Assembly (NCBI GenBank): GCA_049999765.1
Contig: JBNGIQ010009071.1
Location: 1-64,000 of the forward strand
Length of the DNA: 64,000 nt
Source: Phaeoceros laevis
Lineage: Eukaryota > Anthocerotophyta > Anthocerotopsida > Notothyladales
Reading direction: 5' to 3'
Numbering within the stretch: position 1 is the stretch's first letter; each line of letters starts with the position of its first letter. The position numbers and the translations under genes are program-made. The notes below the pieces were generated by a model. That model was not told where the DNA came from. It ran no database searches and saw only the letters and a list, made by a program, of their open reading frames with translations. Positions 21,819-31,502 of the stretch are shown here, piece after piece.

Positions 21819-24800
21819 CTATCTTTGAGGGAACTGGAGGCGATGGTATGTCAGCACCATGAGAAGCTCGCCGGAGGAGTTGTTGGCAGGTGGTTTACTG
21901 GAAGCAGCAGGTCTCTCACTTGCCGAGGACTCTGCATTGTCTGTGCCTGCTACAGGCCCGGAGAACCAAACCGAGTCTCGAACATGTTGCAAAGGCAGGT
22001 TGGGTGTAATCGGCTGGCCTTTGCAGGAAATCTCAACCTGGCAATAGCAGCAGCCCACATTTACGACAGAGTTAGGATACATGTATTCAACACAGAATCT
22101 TCAACGTTTTCTTATGGATATATGTGTGTCCTGAAAACAACAGATCGACAATAAAGCAACGGACGGATGAGTACCTCAGATTCACTTTGCAGGCCAAGCC
22201 TGTTGACAAGGTATCTTTTGAGGTAGGCGACAGGCATTTTTCCATCCCTGCAAAAGTGTAGAATACATATGCTTAGCACACATAGAAAGTCAATAGAAAT
22301 GCGTTTCACATGTAAGCACATTCAGCAGCCAGCTTACCTTATTCGCATATACACTCCTTGAGAGTTTGACATGTGGTGGTTGTTTGCCCTGCATTGGACA
22401 AAGAATCTTAGATTAGATAGGAGCAGCATTTGAAGCTTTTGATGAGGAAATTCCACCGAGAAAGACCACTGGCACCTGCATCCGAAGTAGTTGAGAATGG
22501 CCTGAAGACTTACTTGTTTTCTGCTGCTGGTTGAAGAAAGAACCATAGACCTGGAGGGTGGAGCCGATCAGCAAGCCTTTTGGCCATCAAACTGGATCTT
22601 TCTGCACCTGCAGATGAGAACCAAATGCAGGTTAGTTCAAGCCCAAGGTATTGTGGACTCTAATCATGAATGCCTGCAGACAACGTGCTAATCCACTCTT
22701 CAGGAGTTGACTCATGTATCACAAGAAGGGAGCTACCTGACGCAGTCTGAATGGGCACCGAGGAGACTCGTTGTGGCAGAGGGCGAGTGAGGGCTCTGCC
22801 TGGATGCTGGAAACTGGCCAGAAAGTCGGACGGTCCAGCACTTGGTTGTCCATGGCCAACCGCAAAATGGTTTTCTCGCCCGGGGTTGACGACCGTAGTG
22901 CCATGGCCAGCAACAGCTCCCGGAGAGTAGTTGTTGAATTCAGGTGGTGCATGAGGACCGAATTTGTGGGACCAGGGTCCTGCAGGGACTGGGAAGTTCA
23001 TGTGGTTACCAGGAGCAACATTGTAGTGTGGAGGAGGAGGAACCGCTGTTGGAGTAGGCAGATGCCCCATGGTTTGAGCAGCAGGCCGCTGCTGGGCATG
23101 CATCTGCATCTGCCAAGGTTCCATGGCTGGAGTGGCTTGGACGTTGTTCAGGAACTGCATGGTGGTCACGCCTCCAGTAACACTACTAGTACCGGCAGCA
23201 GGATGCGTTGGTGGAGGAGGAAGTGATCTGGCAGAATGACTACGAGCAGCAGGCATGTCTTGCGCCGGAGCGGGCTGCTGCTGAAACTGCTGATGCTGGT
23301 GGTGCTGCTGGCCATGGGCGATGGCGACGCTGTTCATGGCGTGAGCTCGTTTGAGCATCATCTGCCAGTTCTGATCATCCGGCTTGGCCGGCTTGGCCGG
23401 CTTTCCTTGATGATCTGCACCATGTCTAGAGACTTCCTCCCAGCTCCTGCTGCTCTGATTGGCATCCGCTGCTCTTCCCATCATCATCGGGCTCGGGGCG
23501 TAAGAAGCGGCTGCATTCAAATGGCCGGGCCCTTGCTGCATTGTAACCATGTGCCACCCATGATACTGATTAGCTGCAGACACAGCCTGTCGTGATTGGA
23601 TCGACGTGGGATCCATGAGTCTGATCACGTTGTGCTGGACATGGTCGGGCCCGTTGGAGCTCATTCCTGCTGCTGTCAGGTTGTGTTGAGCATGATGATC
23701 CACAGCAGACGAGCCTGACCTCACAAGTGGTGAACCAGAGCTGCTGCCGGCCTCCTGCTTCATGCCGTTCGGGAGCCATGAATTCCTGGCAGGAGCAGTG
23801 GGCCTGTGCACGGTGATCATCTGCTCAGTCCCGTGGCCATGTTGGTTCATCATCATCATCCTGCTCTGATCAAGCATTGGAACCTTTCCTGGCATTTGGC
23901 TCTCCTGTCCGTGTATATGAACTGACCTCCTGCCTTGACTACCACCACCACTGGTGCTAGGATGGCCCGGCGGCCAGAAGAGATGGCCGTCCCTGCTGCT
24001 TCTGTGTTCCTCTGCATCTCTCGGTCTCCTGGTACCGCTGCTGGGCGGGAACATGGACAAACCGAGGCTCACACCACCCGTTGCTGCCGAACTCGAGTCA
24101 GTGGCAGCGCCAGCTCCGTAATTGCGACAATCTGCATCAGCATCTTTCCCTGCTGCTGCTGCTGCGCTGGTTTCCTCCAGAAACACCCGGTACCGTGACT
24201 GCTTCTGCGCCACCTCCGAGCCTGATTCAGGATCAGGCTGAGCTTGCTGCTGCTGCCGAGGTGCAGATTGCGCACAGTTCGCAGTAGATGAATCTCCGTA
24301 ACCTGTCGGCGTCTTCTGATTCTCTGCCTGCGCTGCAGCTGCTGCTGGGAAGTAGGAAACTAGGCCGTGAGTGGTGATGGCCGAGAATGCAGAATTGTCT
24401 GCCACAGTGAAGCTGCCGTTGCGGCGATGATGCGCCCCTGCTGGTCGCTCAAATGTAGCGCCCAAATCCGCTGTCAGTATGGACTCGGGCGGGGGGCACG
24501 CGCCAGGCCTGATCAATTGCAATTGCGACGAGCTTGCCATCCAGGCCGCCTTGTCCTGCTCCTCATGATCAGCTGCTGGTCTGCTGTCAGGCTCGCAGCC
24601 CCCTCTGCCCATTGAAATTCCCTGTCCCAGACCGTGGCGGCCTGGCCTTGCTGCTGCTTCTGCGTGTATCTGTCTGCTGGCAGCAGGCGAGCTGGAGGAC
24701 GCCATGCCCAGCTGTAACCACGAAGTACTGCTGGAGCTGCGCTGCTGATCATGGTCCTGCTGCGGTCTCTTGTCGTAGCTCGGAATGTTGTGTCGGATTG

Positions 24801-25897
24801 AAGCAGCGTGCTGGGTTGGCACCTGCCTCGACCCCACCGCTCCTGGACCTGCTGCCGCAACCGTGATTCCGTTGAGGACATGGCCATGGCTCGGTGACCC
24901 CACGTCCACCTTGAATCGTTTGTTGGCAGCACCTGTGTCGAAGATGGGGAAATGGCCGCTCCCTCCTCCGGATCCTGACCGAAGAAGAGGGGGGTGATGC
25001 CCTTCTTGCGCTTGTGCAACCTGTTCTTGAGCGCTGCTGGCCATGACTCTTGAATCCGATCTTCTCCAAGCAGCTGCTGCTGCCTCATCGGGACAGTCAC
25101 CCCTTCCCGGCTGTCGCTGATTGGGTGCCATGCCGGCCTCGCATTCCTTGGCTCCATTCAGCTGCTGCTGCTGTTGTTGCGCAGCGCTTCCGTTGACGCC
25201 TGGTAGGAAGGTGGGAGACGCCGATTTGCAGGCATCAGCGTCGCCATTGTTGGTGCACTCGGTGACAGGGTTGGAGGAGTTGGAAGAGGAGACGAACATG
25301 GTCTCCCTGCACTTGAGGTCCGCCGAGCTGCGCGAGGTGGTGGCCATGCTGGTGGTACCTGCACCTGCACCTGTTCCTGCTGCTGCAGCAGCAGACTCCG
25401 ACGCCATCTGCTCGACCGCCTGCCGCTGCTTTCCGGTCACGTTGTCAATCTCCTCGTCCCCATTCTTGGCACAGCTCTGCTCGCCTATGTGCTTGTCACA
25501 GGAATTCGCAGGGCTGGTGGCCGAGATGGAATTGGCGGAGTTGATGTCCGCCATTACAGCCGCCTCTTGATCTGCAGGCGTCCACCACAACACAAGACAC
25601 CATTGAGATCTCTCAAGAAAGCACGCGCCTGGCCAGCCACATCCAACGACCGCGTTCACTGCCACAATGTTCAACATTTGAAAGCAACCCACCTGCCGAA
25701 TTCCTCCTCCTCTTGCAATTGGAGGGAGTGGCGGACTCCTGCTGCTGATCCAGCTGCTCTTGCAAAAAGGATCTGTGGCAACTCCTGCGCGTAGTGGAAG
25801 ACAGCAGCGCTTGCTGCTGGAGGTTGGTGCTGGAGCTCTCAGCCTGGCCCTGATCAAGCCCGGTGGAGAAGCTGCTCTGCGTCGCCAGCGCAGCCAT
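21819..25897 (-). CDS. LAX PANICLE 2-like nuclear protein with RAWUL-like C-terminus
   Basis: Proposed exons: 25897-25693, 25571-22737, 22607-22514, 22388-22338, 22247-22175 and 22037-21819; about 1158 residues. The last four exons encode a conserved module: LADRLHPPGLWFFLQP, VYMRIRDGKMPVAYLKRYLV, SESEVEISCKGQPITPNLPL, then LQHVRDSVW and LLMVLTYHR. This is a RAWUL ubiquitin-like fold, as in PRC1 RING proteins and DRIP1/2, but the LQHVRD.VW wording is closest, from memory, to LAX PANICLE 2-like regulators of axillary meristems. No RING finger is visible. The huge second exon is low complexity (Gln, His, Pro, Ala, Ser) with SWLQLGM, SRYRVFLEET and VSLGLSMFPP islands. The end of exon 2 is uncertain: the G|GTAGCT donor keeps phase but skips a short conserved-looking TPEEWIST stretch. 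The 5' end is also uncertain, since the frame stays open to the 26183 gap. Family call good, ends tentative. Confidence 0.75.
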
Positions 25898-26182
25898 CGT
25901 CACTCCCTTCCTTCCTCCTCCTCCTGGACTGCAGTGCGGCTGCAGTGCGGCCAGCCATACACCTCCGGCACACCCCTCTGTGGCTACCGTGGACTGCGAA
26001 CCGTCTTCCTCCAGATGAACCTCGCTCACCTTACAGCAGCACTTCTTCTTCCTCTTCTTCGCCTTGCGCTCCTCCACATCACTCCCGTGCAGCTGGCTGC
26101 AGCTGTGCGCGCAAGAATCGCTCCCGGAGAGCGCCGGCGCTCTCGCAACTGTCACACCCTCCTCCGCTTCCAAGTGCTGCTG

Positions 26183-26282
26183 NNNNNNNNNNNNNNNNNN
26201 NNNNNNNNNNNNNNNNNNNNNNNNNNNNNNNNNNNNNNNNNNNNNNNNNNNNNNNNNNNNNNNNNNNNNNNNNNNNNNNNNN
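26183..26282. other. Assembly gap, 100 N
   Basis: An exact 100-base N run in the GC-rich 5' flank of the LAX2-like gene. The standard length suggests a placeholder of unknown true size. Any upstream coding exon of that gene could be hidden here. Confidence 0.95.
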
Positions 26283-28130
26283 CAACAAGCCCGAAGCTGA
26301 TCAACCAGCGCCTATCGCCTCCCGCCTCCCCTCCACTTTTCTCCAAATCCTTGTCCCGACTCCCGCACCGCTGCTGCCTGACATGCCCTCGGCGCGTCAT
26401 AGCTTCTCCGCCCGGGCTGGATCTCCCGCATTCCCGCTCCTCCTCCTCCTCACCATCACGAATTTCCTCGCTTCTTCCCTCCCTGCTCCTCCCTCAATCC
26501 ACCACGACCGGCTGCACCGCTATCCTCGACCCACCGGGCCTGCGCAATTGCGTCCGCTGCTCCTCTCCAGCTCGCGATCGCGAGCGTCGGAAGCAGGGGT
26601 TGCGGTCCGAGGAGAAGAAGAAGAAGAGGAAGATGGAGGTGAGCTCGCTCGCACGACGATCATGGCAGAAGAGGAGGAAGCGTGTGCACTCCCAAGCGGC
26701 TGTTGCAACTGCATAGTGCAGACAGGGCTGGCCGGGTACCTCGCCTCGCCTCGCCCCGCCCTGCTGCTGCCGGCGCTTGCTTGCTTCGCTTTACTGCTTC
26801 CTTACAACAGTCGGTCAGAGGGAGGCAGCGGCCAGTGATTGGCTCGGAGTGGGCCTCCAGACCTAACACGTCCCGACGCCCCACTCCCTCCCGCTATTTT
26901 TCGTCCACCTCGGATAATGAGCATAGAAGCAGGGCCCTCCTGGCGTGCGTGCAACTGCTGTTGCGTGGACTCGCCTCCCGTACATAACAATACCGACCGA
27001 CCGACCGTCCGTCCGTCCGTCGGTCCGTCGTCCGTCCACCCTGATTTACCTGGATCCCATGGGCGAGGTGAAATTGTGGCTGAGACCAGCCAGAATAGTG
27101 GAACAGCCAAATACGATAGGGAGCGTGCGGCCACGACCCCTAAATTAAGCCCCTCCCACGTCCCCTTCCCATGCAACGTGCCCAGGCTGTCACGTTAAGC
27201 CAAGAGCCTGGCCAGGTCCGGTCCGAACCGGGCACCCAGGCCCACGCACGCTGCCCTCCTCGCGCAGTAGCAGTAGGCTACTGCAGTCGGTACAGTAGTG
27301 GGCCGGTTGGTGGGTTTAGATCACGGGCGGCGCTCTGACTCCACGGGGCTCCTGCCTCGTGCCACGCCAGGCCAGCCCCGCCCGTGATCCGCTTTCCACC
27401 CTGGATTCCACCAGGCCCACTCCGCGCGCGCCGCGTGGCAGTAGGTCCAGCTCCCCACCTACCGCCCCGCCGCTTTACCGCAGTGAAGGTGAAAAGCTTC
27501 CGTCACCCTCCGCGACACTTGCATGAACAGGGCCAACAGGTCCCCTGGGTTGTTACATTTCTATGTACTCAGGTATCGCCGGGGCCCGGACCGGGCCGGC
27601 GAAACGGGTGTTTCTGGGGCACACGATATAACCATGTGCGGCGGGAGTGGGAGTGGGAGTGGGGGGGCAAAAGGAACAAAGGAGCGAAAACGACTGCTGC
27701 GCTGGAAGACAGGTAGGCAGGTGCTTTGCATGCTCATGAACATTGCTACATTACACACACACAAGAGATTCATAGTTCATGAGGGCGAGGCCAAGGTGAG
27801 AAAGGAAAAGATATCTACCACGTCGCTGTCGCTTTTCCACCCACCCACCGCCTCCTCCATTTAGCCTGATGGGCTTCCCCGCACGTAATGTTGTCCCACG
27901 CCCAAACCGCGCTCGGGGGGCCCAAACAGGCTAAACAGCAAACAAACCGTGCGTGTGTGTGATGGATGGGGGCTCAGATTAGTTAGCTGCACTGTTAGGA
28001 TGGGCCGGGACCGCCGGGCCCGCCGGGCCCGTGACCGCAGGTCAACGACCGCCCGAAAACGACCACAGTAGGTCAAGTAGGTCTAGGTGTGCACGATGAG
28101 GCGCATTGCTTAATTTTGCTTTACTGGCGT
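26283..28130. other. GC-rich 5' flank of the LAX2-like gene
   Basis: No gene is supported. Long open frames here come from GC- and purine-rich composition. It includes a (gaccgacc/gtccgtcc) microsatellite around 26993-27040 and G-rich runs near 27640-27665. It probably contains the 5' UTR and promoter of the minus-strand gene. Confidence 0.5.
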
Positions 28131-28137
28131 TGCATGC

Positions 28138-28245
28138 TAATCTCGGCGACGTTGTTTAAGGCCGTTGTCTTTGCCTAGATATGGTAATATTTAATCTCGG
28201 CAACGTTGTTTAGCGCCCAATGCCGTTGCCTTCGCCTATACATGG
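28138..28245. repeat. 54-bp tandem duplication
   Basis: Two copies begin taatctcggc(g/a)acgttgttta at 28138 and 28192. Each continues with gccgttg and ttcgcct- or ttgccta-like words. The copies have diverged moderately. Confidence 0.8.
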
Positions 28246-28411
28246 TCGACGACATTTGATCACAACACTGATTCTCGTGCGTTGGACATTTGATATATGT
28301 TTGCTCACTCTTTGCGAGCTTCTTGTGTGTGTGTGTGTTTTTTTGTGTTAATATGGCGCATTTTCATTAGAATACATTTCCATAGTACATTTGCTACTTT
28401 AGACTTTACAA

Positions 28412-28510
28412 GCTTCTCTTTGCGAGCTTTTTTGGAGGCTTCTCTTTGCGAGCTTCTGTACAGGCTTCTCTTTGCAAGCTTCTCTATAGGCTTCTCTTCG
28501 AGCTTCTTCA
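28412..28510. repeat. 26-bp minisatellite, four units
   Basis: Units begin gcttctct at 28412, 28438, 28464 and 28490, with an exact 26-bp step and mostly the form gcttctctttgcgagctt plus about 8 variable bases. Minus-strand frames through it encode Glu/Ala/Lys repeats, which I take as a by-product. Confidence 0.9.
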
Positions 28511-28626
28511 CTACAATTATGGAGGAACGGACAGGTGTTGTTGGTAAGATGTGATGTGATGTGATGATCATTTGAGGAGGTTAGACGGCCCCATTGAGGG
28601 TCCCCCTTGCCCTGAATAGGGCACCC

Positions 28627-28748
28627 GCAAGCGGACCGGTATAGCAGCATTTATTATCATAATTAAGTGCCGCCGATCACCCACACCGCAAGCGGACCGG
28701 TACAACAGCATTTATTATCATAATTAAGTGCCGCAGATCACCCACACT
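28627..28748. repeat. 61-bp tandem duplication
   Basis: Two nearly identical copies begin gcaagcggaccggta at 28627 and 28688 and include cagcatttattatcataatt. They differ at only a few positions, so the duplication is recent. Confidence 0.92.
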
Positions 28749-28749
28749 G

Positions 28750-29584
28750 CTCGGGTCCCAGGGTGAACTAGGGAGCCCACTGAATTGCTCTAAAATAAGC
28801 ACTTCAAATTACTGTGGTTGGCTTGCGACTTGATTAAGATAATAAAAAGCTTTCCTTATCTTATTAAATTTCACTACTCAAACATTTAAATTTATTAGGT
28901 TCACTAAATAAAAATGTGGGTGGTCATATGGTTGGAAGATGGAATTCTAGGAATATCGATGGTTTAATCATTGTCGTAACGAGTGAGGTACGTGGGAGAA
29001 GCCTCGAATGTGAACTTAAGGTGTTAAACGGTAGCGTGAGCGATTTGTTTGGTCATATTTACTGAGCGAAATCAAACGTCGTCATCACAGGCAACTACCT
29101 GTCAATCATCTTTAAGTTTGGCAGAAATTAAGCGTGCTCGGTTGCGACCTGGTTTTAACCCTGACTTGATGACCTGATCTGAGAATTGATAGCTGCTTCA
29201 TCAAAACTCATCAGCCATCACGTAGTCGTGGCCGTGAGCAGCAGCAGTCATGTATTTGGTTTAACGGCTACAACAAGAATCTCCCTGTGCAGGTGGCCAG
29301 CTGCAGCAGTCAATCAAGCATTTGGTGCAGCTGCCATCATGCAGGCGTGGCCGTGAGCAGCAGTAGCCATGTATTTGGTTTAACAACTACGATAAGAACC
29401 TCTCGGTGTAGGTGGCGTTACGTGTAATCGATGAGGAGAAGGTGTGGCAGGTGAGGAGGCATTGCTTGAGAGATGTAGCTTTGCAGCCTGAAAGAAGAGA
29501 ACATCTTCTTGCAAAGGTGCAAATGAAGATGTTGAGCGAAGTGCTCTTATTAAGAAAAAAAGGCCTACTTCTGGAGAAGACTCA
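28750..29584. other. Gene-poor flank with a 118-bp direct repeat
   Basis: No gene is seen. A direct repeat with period 118 begins cgtggccgtgagcagcag at 29227 and 29345; the copies share gtatttggtttaac and end near ggtggcg. It may belong to the 5' part of the kinase-like gene that follows, where a possible intron acceptor (tttgcag) lies at 29480-29486. Confidence 0.55.
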
Positions 29585-30488
29585 GAAGGCACAGCTAAGA
29601 AGGACTACCAAGAGGGCACGAGTGAATCTTCCGAAACACAGGGTGAGGAGGACTACCAGGAGGGCACGAGTGAATCTTCCGAAACACAAGAAACAAAAAC
29701 GGTTCAAATATGTGGATATAAGATGTGTGGCAAGGTTATAGGGGAGGGGATGTATGGCAAGATGCATCTCGGGAAACATGTACGCTCAAAAAAGCTTGTG
29801 GCAATCAAGAGGTCAAGGTTTGAGGACAAAGGGTTTCACCATGCAGACGCCGAGATGGCTGCTTCTGATGCTAAAGACGCGGCACCCTTCGATAGTGTTC
29901 CAGTTATTCTGGAAGATCCCGGGAGGTTGGTACTATAGCGTGATGGAGTATGTGCGTGGAGGAACCCTCGAGGCCCGGTGCAAGAATGTTGGTAGGTTAG
30001 AGGAGGAGGCCAGGAAATATTTCCGGCAGCTTGTGGAGGCCGTCGAGCATTGCCACAACCACGGCATATATCATAGGGACATTAAGCCCGATAATCTCCT
30101 CCTCACTCGCCAAGGAGATTTGAAACTCATTGACTTTGGGATTGCTGGCTTTAGCACCAAGTTTGATGGAACTGTTGTTCCCGGCTGCCAGACCATGGTT
30201 GGGGAGGTACTCTATGGAGCTCCAGAAATCAGGTCTGGAAACGAGTATCAAGGTGCTGCAGCCGATATTTGGTCGTGTGGTGTGGTGCTTTTTATGATGC
30301 TGACGGCATGCAAGCCATTCAGTGATAATATTACACCATCTGAATGGACGGCTCCACTTTACCCAAGCCACATTTCAACAAGTGCAGAGAAATTTTTGTC
30401 CAGAATTTTAGATTTTAATCTGACCACCCGTATTACTATATCGGAGATGTTCAAGGACCTGTGGTTTACCAATGAATTTAGAGCATAA
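29585..30488 (+). pseudogene. CIPK/SnRK-like Ser/Thr kinase with a one-base frameshift
   Basis: The first frame has a 16-residue tandem repeat (DYQEGTSESSETQ twice), then the kinase glycine loop GKVIGEGMYGKMHLGK and the VAIK lysine, reading to about 29860. The rest of the domain is in the next frame: LKTRHPSIV, VMEYVRGGTL, the catalytic loop HRDIKPDNLL, DFG in LIDFGIAG, the APE-like YGAPEI, DIWSCGVVLFMM, and TRITISEMFKDLWF ending at 30488. So all catalytic motifs are present, but one base is gained or lost between about 29850 and 29880. The wording resembles CIPK/SnRK kinases; no NAF/FISL or other C-terminal domain follows. No convincing start or upstream exon is seen. Most likely a young pseudogene, though a sequencing error would restore the frame. 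Confidence 0.75.
29603..29698 (+). repeat. 48-bp in-frame tandem repeat
   Basis: Two copies begin gactacca(a/g)gagggcacga at 29603 and 29651, each 16 codons long, just before the kinase glycine loop. Confidence 0.9.
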
Positions 30489-30920
30489 TGGCTGACATGT
30501 AGTTTAAGTACAATATTAGTCGTTCGCTTTTTATGTACATAGACTCTAGATCTCCACTTTGTAAACTTGGGTGCTACACCTCCAAGAGAAGAAAATTATC
30601 TATAGTGATGCATGATGTGTGAAATGGTGACGGAACAATATTGTGTGGAGTATATTTGTCCATTTGATCGTGTTTTTGGTGGAGTAAAAGAACCATGGTT
30701 TTCTATTAACGATTTCCATAAACTCTCTATCGACACACGTTTCTAATGGCAATTTCCATAAACTTTCCATAGACACACGACTTATGATTGTTTGGATAGT
30801 AAAACTATACAAACATTTTATGCAAGAAATCTGACCTCAAGAATATATTTAACGTCTACTACAGCAGATCTAGTGCTTGGTCTAAGACAACATCAACGGG
30901 ACACCAACTGGATAGCGGGC
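30489..30920. other. Intergenic, 3' flank of the kinase-like gene
   Basis: No gene is seen. There is a small direct repeat (atttccataaact followed by cgacacacg or agacacacg) at about 30711-30784. Confidence 0.5.
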
Positions 30921-31320
30921 GTGAGGAGGTGAGCTTGGATATCGATATTGATAGCGGGTATGAGGCGGGCCTTCATCTGGTTGCCGACTCCCACGTTTTC
31001 GCCAACGGGATGTTGTATGCTCCATGTGGCAACACATTTGGATTGGGAGTACGCTGGTTATCCTCAGTGGAGAGGATGGACAGGTGGTGAAGGAGCTCAC
31101 TGAATTCATAAATGAAGAGCCGTAAGGGAAATGGCAGGTACATGGCGTCGAGCACCTTGTGGAGCATAAAGGAGATATTTATTGTGTGGTAAATATCATC
31201 AACATGGATTGTGTGGCAGCCAACTCAACTCTGACGATACAGAAGCTAGATGAGTGCAACAGTGCATGGGATGCAACAGTGGATGGGATTTTCTGTCGTC
31301 TTATAATTTCGCAAGGATAA
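30921..31320 (+). pseudogene. F-box-associated (DUF295-like?) remnant
   Basis: Two plus-strand frames together read like the C-terminal part of a plant F-box-associated protein. One has GYEAGLHLVADSHVFANGML and YAPCGNTFGLGVRWLSSV. The next frame reads VVKELTEFINEEP, a stop, then GVEHLVEHKGDIYCVVNI, similar to the 'hLVe..GdlllV' strand of DUF295 proteins. At least one frameshift and one stop are present and there is no N-terminal F-box. Assignment is tentative. Confidence 0.4.
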
Positions 31321-31502
31321 CCAACTAGTAGTTGATCTCCTATGTCGCGGGGTTCTTCTCGGACCCCGTTTGGGAAAAAAAAAATTGCCTCAATTTCCCA
31401 TGCACTGTTGCACTGTTGTAGTACCCAAATCCTCTAGATGAGTGCAACAGTGCATGGGATTTCCTATCGTCTCATAATTTCGCAAGGATAACCAACTACC
31501 CA
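31250..31502. repeat. Direct repeat, about 65-79 bp, spaced 187 bp
   Basis: The segment gatgagtgcaacagtgcatg through cgcaaggataaccaacta occurs at about 31250-31328 and again at about 31438-31500. The second copy is shorter by an internal block. Confidence 0.75.

Noticed and set aside
22771-25570. Many long frames on the plus strand and in other minus frames across the LAX2-like exon
   Set aside because: They are shadows of a GC- and CAG-rich exon. Only one frame carries the splice phases and the conserved C-terminal module.
21819-26173. DRIP/BMI1-type RING E3 ligase as the identity of the LAX2-like gene
   Set aside because: The RAWUL part is similar, but no C3HC4 RING is visible in any exon and the LQHVRD.VW wording fits LAX2-like proteins better. 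A RING hidden in the gap cannot be fully excluded.
25760-26838. Plus-strand frames of about 300 codons crossing the 100-N gap
   Set aside because: N bases cannot give stops, and the surrounding sequence is GC/purine-rich. No motif, start context or splice structure supports a gene.
28305-28571. Minus-strand frame with Ala/Glu/Lys repeats that looks LEA-like
   Set aside because: It is a direct product of the 26-bp minisatellite. No start context or flanking conserved sequence exists.
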